5,513 nt of DNA from Actinomycetota bacterium (GCA_009702305.1 WLIH01000222.1:1-5513), one strand, 5' to 3'; positions 1 through 5,513 are shown, numbered from the stretch's first letter. Translations and numbers: made by a program. The notes: generated from the sequence alone by a model not told the origin.

Positions 1-1
1 C

Positions 2-1192
2 TACGGCGTGGTGCGCCAGCAGGTCGGCCTGATGCTCTCGGCGATCTCGGAGCCGGTCGTCGGCGCCGCCGTCGTGCGGTCGTACGCCGTCGAGGAGCGC
101 ACCCAGGCGCGCATCGACGACGCCATCAACGTCTACCAGTCGGCCAGCACCCGCGCCCAGGGCTTCACGGCCGTGTCCTTCTCGCTCGGCGGCGTCTCGG
201 CGGGTCTCGCCAACGCCGGCGTGCTGATCGTCGGCATCTGGCTCGGGTTCGCGGGCGACATCAGCTCGGGGGAGGTGCTCGCCTTCGCGTTCCTGGTGAC
301 GCTGTTCGTCGGACCGGTCCAGATGGGCACCCAGATCCTGACCGACGCCCAGAACGCCATCGCCGGCTGGCGGCGCGTCATCGGCATCCTGGAGACCCCG
401 GCCGACCTGGTCGACCCGGGTGCCGACGGTGTCGAGCTGCCGCGGGGGCCGATCGACGTGCGCTTCGACGCCGTGAGCTTCGCCTACCCCGGTGGCCCAC
501 CGGTGCTGCGCGAGGTCACCATGGACATCGCCGCAGGCTCGCGGGTGGCCATCGTGGGTGAGACCGGCTCGGGCAAGTCGACCTTCGCCAAGCTGCTCAC
601 CCGGCTGATGGACCCCAGCGAGGGCGCCGTCCTGCTCGACGGCATCGATGTACGCCGCATCGCCCAGGCCACGCTGCGGGCCAGCGTCGTGCTGGTGCCC
701 CAGGAAGGCTTCCTGTTCGACGACACGCTGCTGGCCAACGTGCGCTACGGCCGCCTCGACGCGACCGAGGCCGACGTCGTGGCCAGCGCGGACGAGCTCG
801 GGCTCCGCGACTGGCTGGCCGGACTCCCGCACGGGGTCCGCACCCGGGTCGGGCAGCGGGGCGAGTCGCTGTCGGCGGGGGAGCGGCAGCTGGTCGCGCT
901 GCTGCGCGCCCACCTGGCCGACCCCGACCTGCTGGTCCTCGACGAGGCGACCAGCGCCGTCGATCCCGAGCTCGAGATGCGGATCGGACGGGCGCTGGAG
1001 CGGCTGATGAGTGGTCGCACCTCCGTCACGATCGCCCACCGGCTCTCGACGGCCGAGGGCGCCGACGAGGTCGTGGTCGTCGACCGTGGCCGCGTCGTGC
1101 AGCGCGGGCCGCACGCCGTCCTGGCCGCCGAGCCGGGCTCGGTCTACGCCGGGCTGCACGCCTCGTGGGTCGCGCAGCACGGTCAGGCGTGA
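2..1192 (+). CDS. ABC exporter half-transporter (membrane domain fused to ATPase), 5' end cut by window
   Basis: This is the C-terminal 397 residues of a type IV (MsbA/LmrA-like) ABC transporter subunit, which uses ATP hydrolysis to drive export across the cytoplasmic membrane. The frame is open to the left edge, so the GTG at 8 is an internal Val and not the start; about 190 residues are missing compared with the usual 580-600. Numbering from that Val, residues 14-40 are the cytoplasmic helix segment (EPVVGAAVVRSYAVEER), and about 56-80 and 88-108 are the last two membrane helices. The ATPase domain runs from about 149 to the end. Its motifs are complete: A-loop Tyr160, Walker A GETGSGKST 184-192, Q-loop Gln232, signature LSAGERQ 288-294 (canonical LSGGQRQ), Walker B LLVLDE with catalytic Glu313, D-loop SAVD 316-319 and H-loop His344. 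It should be a competent ATPase. Substrate is unknown. It may be a homodimer, or pair with a subunit encoded upstream outside the window. Confidence 0.95.
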   Translation, partial: YGVVRQQVGLMLSAISEPVVGAAVVRSYAVEERTQARIDDAINVYQSASTRAQGFTAVSFSLGGVSAGLANAGVLIVGIWLGFAGDISSGEVLAFAFLVTLFVGPVQMGTQILTDAQNAIAGWRRVIGILETPADLVDPGADGVELPRGPIDVRFDAVSFAYPGGPPVLREVTMDIAAGSRVAIVGETGSGKSTFAKLLTRLMDPSEGAVLLDGIDVRRIAQATLRASVVLVPQEGFLFDDTLLANVRYGRLDATEADVVASADELGLRDWLAGLPHGVRTRVGQRGESLSAGERQLVALLRAHLADPDLLVLDEATSAVDPELEMRIGRALERLMSGRTSVTIAHRLSTAEGADEVVVVDRGRVVQRGPHAVLAAEPGSVYAGLHASWVAQHGQA

Positions 1193-1213
1193 GCGGGCGG
1201 ATCAGACGCGCGC

Positions 1214-1240
1214 CGGGCCACGGCGGATCACTGCGGCCCG
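1214..1240 (+). terminator. Probable terminator hairpin after the ABC gene
   Basis: CGGGCC at 1214-1219 pairs exactly with GGCCCG at 1235-1240. After one A/C mismatch the stem continues with three more pairs, one of them G-U, around a 7-base loop. It starts 21 bases after the TGA at 1190-1192 and is followed by only two T residues. Actinobacterial terminators often lack a U-tract, so this is plausible, but GC-rich DNA also makes chance stems. Confidence 0.4.
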
Positions 1241-1241
1241 T

Positions 1242-1272
1242 TCCGGTCTAGACCAGACTGGACTGGACCAGA
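1242..1272 (+). terminator. Second hairpin, possible tandem terminator or regulatory stem
   Basis: In RNA, GGUCUAG at 1245-1251 pairs with CUGGACC at 1263-1269 (one U-G wobble). The stem extends outward by two pairs past a single C/A mismatch, with an 11-base loop. It lies 1 base after the preceding hairpin and is followed by TTT at 1273-1275, so the pair could form a tandem terminator. The left arm overlaps a perfect DNA palindrome, so a protein-binding site is an alternative. Confidence 0.33.
1245..1272. repeat. Palindrome plus short direct repeat in the intergenic region
   Basis: GGTCTAGACC at 1245-1254 is a perfect 10-bp palindrome. GACCAGA occurs at 1251-1257 and again at 1266-1272, a spacing of 15 bp, with ACTGG twice in between. 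This density of short inverted and direct repeats in 28 bp could be an operator, or simply the hairpin described at 1242-1272. No known regulator consensus was recognised. Confidence 0.35.
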
Positions 1273-1322
1273 TTTCGGTCGTCAGTTTGGTGGAGTTGCG
1301 TAACACGGCACCGGTTTGCGGG

Positions 1323-1355
1323 TTGACTGTGCGATGGCCCATTGTGGCCGTTACT
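1323..1355 (+). promoter_or_regulatory. Weak promoter candidate for the surface-protein gene
   Basis: TTGACT at 1323-1328 matches a housekeeping -35 element at five of six positions. The best downstream -10-like hexamer, GTTACT at 1350-1355, is about 21 bp away, which is longer than the usual 16-19, and it matches poorly. The position, 27-60 bp before the start codon, is right for a promoter. The assignment rests mainly on the -35 match. Confidence 0.2.
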
Positions 1356-1370
1356 CGGTGTCCCCCCTTT

Positions 1371-1376
1371 GAGGAG
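1371..1376 (+). promoter_or_regulatory. Ribosome binding site of the surface-protein gene
   Basis: GAGGAG lies 5 bases before the ATG at 1382 and complements the 16S rRNA 3' end. It decides the start: the next in-frame ATG, at 1394, has no such site, and starting there would remove the first four residues of the signal peptide n-region. Confidence 0.75.
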
Positions 1377-1381
1377 TCTTC

Positions 1382-1483
1382 ATGCCCTCCCGCATGCCCC
1401 GCCTTCGTCCGCGTCTCGGCGTCTCCGCCGTGTTCGTGACCGTCCTCGCGCTGCTGGTCGCCGGTTTCGCGCCGGCGTACGCC
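1382..1483 (+). other. Sec signal peptide of the surface protein
   Basis: Residues 1-34 have the classic three parts: a basic n-region with Arg at 4, 7, 9 and 11; a hydrophobic core from about Val14 to Phe29; and a c-region ending APAYA. The A-Y-A at 32-34 fits the -3/-1 rule of signal peptidase I, with cleavage before Ala35 or one residue later. There is no twin-arginine motif and no lipobox Cys, so export by Sec as a non-lipoprotein is expected. Confidence 0.9.
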
Positions 1484-4400
1484 GCCGGTGAGTCCACGAT
1501 CTCCGGCACCGTCACGCGCCAGGGGAGCCTGTCGGCGACTCCGCTCAGCGGTGTCACGGTCTCGCTGCTCACCGCCGACGGTGCGGCGCTGACCCCCGCG
1601 GTCACCACCACCACGGCCGCCGACGGCACCTACACGCTGACGGCGGACACGCCGGGCACCTACAACGTGTCGTTCGCGCGCACGGGCTACGACACCGAGT
1701 ACTTCACCGAGTCCGCGACGGCCGCGGGTGCGCAGGACCTCGTGATCGCGGCGAGCAGCACGCGACCGGGCACCAACGCGACGCTGAGCAACAGCACCAC
1801 CTCCGAGATCGGCGGCACCATCACGACGACCGGCGGGGCGCCGATCAGCGGTGTCGAGGTACGCATCCACACGCGCAACGCCGCCGACGCCAACACCGGC
1901 CAGGTCAGCTACACCCCGGCGCTCGGCTCCGGCGCCGCCATCGCCACGACCAACGCCCAGGGCGTGTGGAAGGCCGACGTCGCCTTCGGCAAGTACATCG
2001 TCGCCTTCGAGGCCGGTGCCTACCAGGACGGCTACTACAACAGCGGCGGCAGCGTCTCGACCAACCCGGCCACGGCTCCCGAGGTCACGGTCGTCAAGGG
2101 CGCCGCCAACGCGAACCTCAGCGCCCAGCTCGCCGCAGCGACCACGACGACCATCAAGGGCAAGGTCGTCGTCGGCACCACGCCGGTCCAAGGCGTCGAG
2201 ATTAGCGTCGAGTACGCCACCCTCAACGCCGGCGGCACCACCACCTGGACCGAGGTCCAGGGCACCAAGGCCGTCACGAACTCCAACGGCGACTACACCG
2301 CCAACGTGCCCCCGACCTCCGGTGGTCGCACCTACGTCGTCGGCTTCCACGCCGCCGGCTACAAGACCGAGTACTACAACGACAAGACCTCGCGCACCGA
2401 CGCCACGCCGGTGACCGCCACCTTCGACACGCCCGCGACGGGCATCGACGCCGCGCTGACCGCCGCCAGCACCGTGAGCGGCAAGGTGACCGATGTCGCC
2501 GGTGCCGGTCTCGCCGGTGTCACCGTCGCGGCGATCAAGTACGTCCCGGCCGCGACCGCCTCCAGCCGCGGCACCTGGGTCCCGGTCACCAGCGGGACCC
2601 CCGCCACCGAGGTCAAGACGACGACCGCCTCCGACGGCACGTACCAGCTCGAGGTCCAGCCCAACGTCGCGTTCCGACTGCGCTACACCTCGTCCGACAC
2701 CAACCGCGAGGTGCGCTACTTCCCGGCTGCCACCGTCCCCGACGAGGGCACCAACTTCTCGCTGACGACGAGCCAGGCGCTGACCGGGCGCAACGTCGTG
2801 CTGCCGCTCCTGACCACGGTCGCCGGCAACCTCACCGAGAGCACCGGCTCCACCTTCAGCGGGGCCGGCCAGGTCCAGGCGTACCGCCTGGTCTCCTACA
2901 CCGAGCTGGGCGAGCAGGGCGGCCCGGGCCACAGCGCCTGGTTCCCGGTCGGCAACCTCGACTCCGTCGAGTCCGGCGGGTTCTCCCTGCGCCTGCCGAC
3001 CGGCACCTACCGCCTCAAGTTCACCGACGGTGGTGCCGCGACCACCGGCGAGCAGGGATTCCTGCCCGGCCTGGTCGGCCTCGACCAGGCCCCGGACATC
3101 GCCGTGACGGCTGAGAAGTCGCAGTCGAACACCTACGCGCTCCCCAGCAAGCAGCTGGTCCAGGGCAAGGTGACCGACGCCTTCGGCAGCGCCGAGCCCG
3201 GACGCCCGGTGAAGGCGGAGTACCGCTACGTCACCGACATCAAGGACGGCAACCCGGTGCTGAGCGGCTTCGTCACCGCCTCGAGTGACGGCGCGGACAC
3301 CACCGATGCGCGGGGCGCCTACACGCTGCGCCTGCGCGGGCGTTCCTACCTCGTCTCCGCCTCGTCGGCGAGCAACACCTCGTACTACTACCCCTCCGCC
3401 GGCACCCAGGCCCAGGCGGGCGCGGTGACGGTGAACGGCAACGACGTCAGCGGCATCGACATCTCGCTGCCCAGCCCGGACACCACGGCCAACGCGGCCA
3501 ACGTCGACAAGCCCTGGATCTCGGGCGTCGTGAAGGGTGGCAACACGCTCACGGCCAACAACGGGACGTGGACGCCGAGCCAGGCGACCTTCACCTACCA
3601 GTGGTTCCAGGGGCAGAGCGCCATCGCGAACGCGACGGCGAAGACCTACGTGGTGCCCGCCTCCGGCGGCATCTTCGGTGGGACGACGACGCGCGGTCCC
3701 TACAGCGTCCAGGTCTCGGCGACCGTCGCCGGTCAGTCCACCCCGACCGCGGTCCGCAGCCTGCCGACGGGCACCGGCTCCTCGAGCACGTCGGCGGCCG
3801 ACCCGGCCCTCGAGAACAGGGCGACGCCGATCATCTCCGGTCGTGCGGCCGTGGGGGAGACCCTCACGACCGACGACGGTCAGTGGAGCAAGACGGCGAC
3901 CTACACCTACCAGTGGCTCTCCGGCGGTGCTCCGATCGCTGGAGCCACGACGAAGACGTTCGTGGTGACCGCCGCCCAGATCGGTCGGGCCATCACGGTG
4001 GTCGTCAACGCCACCGATCCGGCCTTCCCGGCTCGTGCGGCGATCTCGTCCACCTCCGCGAACGCCACCTCCGAGGTCGTGGCGGGCTCGCTGTCGAACA
4101 CTGCCCTGCCGACCATCAGCGGCGACGCCTACGTCGGCAAGACGCTGACGGCCGACCCCGGCACCTGGTCGCGCACGGGTCTGACCTACGCCTACCAGTG
4201 GCTCTCCAACGGTCAGGCCATCCCCGGCGCGAACGCGAAGACCTACGTCGTCACCGCCGACCAGGTCACCAAGCGGATCACGGTGCGGGTCACCGCATCG
4301 AGCTCGGGCTACTCGCCGGCCTCGGTGGTCTCGGCGGCCACGAATGCCGTCACCGACCCGCTCAACGACCCGAGTCAGGTCGCGAACAAGACCTCGCCGG

Positions 4401-5513
4401 TCGTCACCGGCTCGGCGAAGGTCGGCCAGGTCCTCACGACCACCAACGGCGAGTGGACCAACAGCCCGACGTCCTTCTCCTACCAGTGGTTCGCCGACCA
4501 GGTCGCGATCACCGGGGCGACCTCGCAGTCCTACACCCTGACGGCGGCGCAGCTCGGCAAGAAGATCACCGTCGAGGTGACCGCCAACGCGCCGGGCAAG
4601 ACGTCGGGCAAGGCGACCTCGGACCCGACCGACGCCGTCGTCACCGGCCCGATCCAGAGCATCGGCAAGCCCATCGTCACCGGCTCCCTCAAGCCCGGTC
4701 AGGTGCTCACGGCGACTCCGGGCGGTTGGAAGCCGGGCACCGGCCTGACGTTCGCCTACCAGTGGCTCTCCGACGGCACCGCCATCACCGGCGCCACCTC
4801 GGCGACGTACACGGTCGCTGCCGGTGACCTCGGCAAATCGCTCGCTGTCCGGGTGACTGCCTCGGCTCCGGGCTACGACTCGGCGACCGCCGTGTCGGAC
4901 GCCACGGCACCGGTCAGCAGCTCGGCCGTCAGCAACTCGGTCAAGCCCTCGATCAGCGGCGTGGCCGCCAGCGGCGCCACGCTGACCCTCTCCGAGGGCA
5001 CCTGGGACCCGGCCGGCACCACCTTCACCTACCAGTGGCTCGCCGACGGTGCGCCGGTGGCGGGTGCGACGGGTCGGACGCTGGTCCTCACCGACGCCCA
5101 GGTCGGCGCGAAGATCTCGGTCGTCGTGACGGGCAGCTTCACGGGCAGTGCCCCGGCCAAGGCGGTCTCGGCCGAGACCGAGACGGTCACGGCACCGCGT
5201 GCGATCTCGGTCGTCGGCGGTCCGGGTGTCACCGGCACGGCCCAGGTCGGTGAGCTGCTGACCGCTCGCCCGGGCACGGTGAACCCGTCCGACGCCTCGG
5301 TGAGCGTGCAGTGGCTGCGCGACGGCGTCGCGATCCCGGGGGCGGTCGGCACCACCTACCGCCTCGTCGATGCCGACCTCGGCACCTCCGTCTCCGCTCG
5401 GGTGACCTATGCCAAGGCCGGTTACGAGACGCTGACCAACACCAGTGCATCGGTCGGCCCGATCGTCGCCGCCCCGCCGACGAAGGTCACGCCGAAGATC
5501 AAGGTGACCAAGA
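1382..5513 (+). CDS. Giant secreted modular surface protein, 3' end cut by window
   Basis: The frame is open for 1377 codons from the ATG to the window edge, so the protein is larger than 1377 residues. Order of parts: Sec signal peptide (1-34); six tandem beta-sandwich modules of 100-115 residues (36-700) with SGxVT...GxxVxGVxV and DGxYxL cores, like carboxypeptidase-regulatory or SdrD-B domains; a short linker; seven tandem Ig-like repeats (710-about 1366) built around YQW; then a Pro/Lys/Thr-rich run that probably opens another Ig-like domain. No Cys codon was seen, and composition is rich in Thr, Ala, Val, Gly and Ser. Both are usual for Gram-positive exported fibrous proteins. No catalytic motif is visible, so a structural, adhesive or ligand-binding role outside the cell is inferred. 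Any sortase signal, membrane anchor or enzyme domain would lie beyond the window. The gene has its own ribosome binding site and is probably monocistronic on its 5' side. Confidence 0.93.
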   Translation, partial: MPSRMPRLRPRLGVSAVFVTVLALLVAGFAPAYAAGESTISGTVTRQGSLSATPLSGVTVSLLTADGAALTPAVTTTTAADGTYTLTADTPGTYNVSFARTGYDTEYFTESATAAGAQDLVIAASSTRPGTNATLSNSTTSEIGGTITTTGGAPISGVEVRIHTRNAADANTGQVSYTPALGSGAAIATTNAQGVWKADVAFGKYIVAFEAGAYQDGYYNSGGSVSTNPATAPEVTVVKGAANANLSAQLAAATTTTIKGKVVVGTTPVQGVEISVEYATLNAGGTTTWTEVQGTKAVTNSNGDYTANVPPTSGGRTYVVGFHAAGYKTEYYNDKTSRTDATPVTATFDTPATGIDAALTAASTVSGKVTDVAGAGLAGVTVAAIKYVPAATASSRGTWVPVTSGTPATEVKTTTASDGTYQLEVQPNVAFRLRYTSSDTNREVRYFPAATVPDEGTNFSLTTSQALTGRNVVLPLLTTVAGNLTESTGSTFSGAGQVQAYRLVSYTELGEQGGPGHSAWFPVGNLDSVESGGFSLRLPTGTYRLKFTDGGAATTGEQGFLPGLVGLDQAPDIAVTAEKSQSNTYALPSKQLVQGKVTDAFGSAEPGRPVKAEYRYVTDIKDGNPVLSGFVTASSDGADTTDARGAYTLRLRGRSYLVSASSASNTSYYYPSAGTQAQAGAVTVNGNDVSGIDISLPSPDTTANAANVDKPWISGVVKGGNTLTANNGTWTPSQATFTYQWFQGQSAIANATAKTYVVPASGGIFGGTTTRGPYSVQVSATVAGQSTPTAVRSLPTGTGSSSTSAADPALENRATPIISGRAAVGETLTTDDGQWSKTATYTYQWLSGGAPIAGATTKTFVVTAAQIGRAITVVVNATDPAFPARAAISSTSANATSEVVAGSLSNTALPTISGDAYVGKTLTADPGTWSRTGLTYAYQWLSNGQAIPGANAKTYVVTADQVTKRITVRVTASSSGYSPASVVSAATNAVTDPLNDPSQVANKTSPVVTGSAKVGQVLTTTNGEWTNSPTSFSYQWFADQVAITGATSQSYTLTAAQLGKKITVEVTANAPGKTSGKATSDPTDAVVTGPIQSIGKPIVTGSLKPGQVLTATPGGWKPGTGLTFAYQWLSDGTAITGATSATYTVAAGDLGKSLAVRVTASAPGYDSATAVSDATAPVSSSAVSNSVKPSISGVAASGATLTLSEGTWDPAGTTFTYQWLADGAPVAGATGRTLVLTDAQVGAKISVVVTGSFTGSAPAKAVSAETETVTAPRAISVVGGPGVTGTAQVGELLTARPGTVNPSDASVSVQWLRDGVAIPGAVGTTYRLVDADLGTSVSARVTYAKAGYETLTNTSASVGPIVAAPPTKVTPKIKVTK
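1487..1786 (+). repeat. N-terminal module A (residues 36-135), carboxypeptidase-regulatory-like
   Basis: This is the first beta-sandwich module, about 100 residues. It opens with STISGTVTRQG, has the core LSGVTVSLL, then AADGTYTLTA and GTYNVSFARTGY, and carries TEYF at 1694-1705. It ends on a hydrophobic strand, NATL. The layout matches carboxypeptidase-regulatory-like domains, which act as structural or binding modules. It is the shortest of the six because it lacks the insertion seen in modules B-F. Confidence 0.75.
1787..2131 (+). repeat. N-terminal module B (residues 136-250)
   Basis: This is the second module, 115 residues. It reads SEIGGTITTTGGAPISGVEV, then an insertion of about 25 residues, then NAQGVWKADV, GKYIVAFEAG and the aromatic motif DGYYN at 2027-2041, and ends NANLSAQL. 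The fold class is inferred from the SG-V-T / GVxV / GxY pattern shared with the other modules. Nucleotide identity with its neighbours is low, so the duplication is old. Confidence 0.72.
2132..2470 (+). repeat. N-terminal module C (residues 251-363)
   Basis: This is the third module, 113 residues. It has the strand TIKGKVVVG, the core VQGVEISVEY, an inserted segment containing TWTEV at 2243-2257, then SNGDYTANV, the strand TYVVGFHAAGY and TEYYN at 2366-2380, and closes with TGIDAALTAAS. It is the clearest example of the extended module type in this protein. Confidence 0.75.
2471..2812 (+). repeat. N-terminal module D (residues 364-477)
   Basis: This is the fourth module, 114 residues. It starts TVSGKVTDVAGAGLAGVTV, has an insertion with TWVPV at 2573-2587, then ASDGTYQLEV, RLRYTSSD, the aromatic motif RYFP at 2714-2725, and ends NVVLPLL. 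The opening SGKVTD..G.GLAGVTV is the most textbook carboxypeptidase-regulatory-like signature of the set. Confidence 0.75.
2813..3151 (+). repeat. N-terminal module E (residues 478-590), divergent
   Basis: This is the fifth module, 113 residues and the most divergent. It opens TTVAGNLTESTG, its core is GQVQAYRLVSY, its insertion contains AWFPV at 2936-2950, and it continues SGGFSLRLPTGTYRLKF. The Tyr-Tyr position is replaced by GFLPG at 3056-3070. It ends SNTYALPSK. It is assigned to the family by position, length and the insertion motif rather than by strong sequence identity. Confidence 0.6.
3152..3481 (+). repeat. N-terminal module F (residues 591-700)
   Basis: This is the sixth and last module of the first block, 110 residues. 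It begins QLVQGKVTDAFGSAEPGRPV, has an insertion (EYRYVTDIKDG), then DARGAYTLRL, SYLVSASS, the aromatic motif SYYYP at 3380-3394, and closes VSGIDISLPSPD. A nine-residue linker rich in Ala and Asn separates it from the Ig-like block. Confidence 0.72.
3509..3793 (+). repeat. Ig-like repeat 1 (from residue 710), atypical
   Basis: This is the first of seven tandem Ig-like repeats. It has the opening KPWISGVVKGGNTLTANNGTW and the core TYQWFQG at 3593-3613. Its second half differs from the others: the usual VTA..G+.I.V.VTA strand pair is replaced by a Gly/Thr-rich stretch (PASGGIFGGTTTRG) before YSVQVSATV. A Ser-rich linker follows. The distance to the next core is 312 bp, the longest in the array. 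Confidence 0.75.
3821..4081 (+). repeat. Ig-like repeat 2 (from residue 814)
   Basis: This repeat reads ATPIISGRAAVGETLTTDDGQW, then TYQWLSGGAPIAGATTKTF with its core at 3905-3916, then VTAAQIGRAITVVVNAT. It is a typical unit of the array. Its core shares a 17-bp identical stretch with repeats 3 and 5. The next core follows after 285 bp. Confidence 0.85.
4106..4363 (+). repeat. Ig-like repeat 3 (from residue 909)
   Basis: This repeat reads LPTISGDAYVGKTLTADPGTW, then AYQWLSNGQAIPGANAKTY with its core at 4190-4201, then VTADQVTKRITVRVTASSSGY. It fits the array consensus closely. An Asn/Asp-containing linker joins it to the next unit, whose core is 288 bp downstream. Confidence 0.87.
4391..4648 (+). 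repeat. Ig-like repeat 4 (from residue 1004)
   Basis: This repeat reads TSPVVTGSAKVGQVLTTTNGEW, then SYQWFADQVAITGATSQSY with its core at 4478-4489, then LTAAQLGKKITVEVTANAPGK. It is a typical unit, with Phe in place of Leu after the core Trp. The next core is 276 bp downstream. Confidence 0.87.
4664..4915 (+). repeat. Ig-like repeat 5 (from residue 1095)
   Basis: This repeat reads GKPIVTGSLKPGQVLTATPGGW, then AYQWLSDGTAITGATSATY with its core at 4754-4765, then VAAGDLGKSLAVRVTASAPGY. It fits the consensus well and shares the 17-bp identical core with repeats 2 and 3. The next core is 273 bp downstream, the shortest spacing. Confidence 0.87.
4940..5194 (+). repeat. Ig-like repeat 6 (from residue 1187)
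   Basis: This repeat reads VKPSISGVAASGATLTLSEGTW, then TYQWLADGAPVAGATGRTL with its core at 5027-5038, then LTDAQVGAKISVVVTGSFTG. It is a typical unit with slightly more divergence in the last strand. The next core is 276 bp downstream. Confidence 0.85.
5201..5479 (+). repeat. Ig-like repeat 7 (from residue 1274), divergent last unit
   Basis: This is the last repeat in view. It keeps TGTAQVGELLTARPGT and QWLRDGVAIPGAVGTTY but has SVQW in place of TYQW (5303-5314), and Val where every other unit has the Trp of GxW. It ends KAGYETLTNTSASVGPIV. After it the sequence turns to PPTKVTPKIKVTK, probably the opening of a different domain. Confidence 0.8.

Larger units (their letters stand above)
1193..1381. 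other. Intergenic region between ABC transporter and surface-protein gene
   Basis: This 189-bp stretch carries no convincing gene. It is less GC-rich than its flanks, especially at about 1255-1345. It contains two hairpin-forming segments just after the ABC stop codon, a 10-bp palindrome with a nearby 7-bp direct repeat, a weak promoter candidate, and the ribosome binding site of the next gene. Its length and the terminator-like structure suggest that the two flanking genes are transcribed separately. Confidence 0.7.

Noticed and set aside
1011..1439. A 142-codon + strand frame spanning the end of the ABC gene and the intergenic region.
   Set aside because: Its first part is an off-frame shadow of the ATPase domain with Arg/Ser/Pro-rich composition, and it overlaps the signal peptide of the next gene. 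Nothing in it resembles a protein family.
1202..2932. A 576-codon open frame on the - strand across the intergenic region and the N-terminal half of the surface-protein gene.
   Set aside because: Its translation is low-complexity, rich in Gly, Arg, Ala, Val and Asp, with no domain pattern. It lies opposite a gene with a signal peptide, ribosome binding site and clear repeats, and long antisense frames are expected in very GC-rich DNA.
1487..3481. Possible self-forming isopeptide (Cna-B/SpaA-type) domains in the N-terminal block.
   Set aside because: The usual Lys at the start, the catalytic Glu and the Asn near the end of such domains could not be placed consistently across the modules. The carboxypeptidase-regulatory-like pattern fits better.
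3568..4827. A 419-codon open frame on the + strand inside the Ig-like block.
   Set aside because: It is an off-frame reading of the repeat array: an Arg/His/Asp/Gly-rich product with a periodic DLHLPVALRR-like echo produced by the repeats themselves, and no independent ribosome binding site.
3509..5479. CRISPR-like or transposon-type DNA repeats.
   Set aside because: The periodicity of about 270-310 bp is coding, in multiples of three, with conserved protein motifs and diverged DNA. There are no short identical repeats with unique spacers and no terminal inverted repeats.

Overview
The window is high-GC DNA with strong G/C preference at third codon positions and GAGGAG-type ribosome binding sites, which points to an actinomycete. 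The style of both proteins would suit the Nocardioidaceae (Nocardioides/Aeromicrobium) or Micrococcales, but no marker gene fixes the genus, so that is inference. Two genes are visible, both on the + strand, and both are cut by a window edge.

Positions 2-1192 hold the 3' two thirds of an ABC exporter half-transporter: the last part of the membrane domain plus a complete nucleotide-binding domain with all catalytic motifs. Positions 1193-1381 are intergenic. This stretch holds two adjacent GC-rich hairpins that probably terminate the ABC transcript, a small cluster of inverted and direct repeats around a CTAG-containing palindrome, and a good ribosome binding site just ahead of the next gene. 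A promoter is expected here but only a weak candidate can be seen.

Positions 1382-5513 are one uninterrupted reading frame of at least 1377 codons that leaves the window still open. It encodes a secreted or surface-exposed modular protein with a Sec signal peptide. Six tandem beta-sandwich modules of about 100-115 residues follow, resembling carboxypeptidase-regulatory-like/SdrD-B-type domains. After them come seven tandem Ig-like repeats of about 91-104 residues with a YQW core, then the start of a further Lys/Thr-rich segment. No cysteine codon and no catalytic domain was seen. The protein looks like a cell-surface stalk, adhesin or matrix protein, though its ligand cannot be told from the sequence.

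The two genes are separated by about 190 bp with terminator-like structure, so they are probably independent transcription units and nothing shows that they work together. I see no RNA gene, CRISPR array, insertion sequence, phage gene or defence system. The most notable content is the internal architecture of the giant surface protein, especially the extended N-terminal module, which may not match any standard domain model well.
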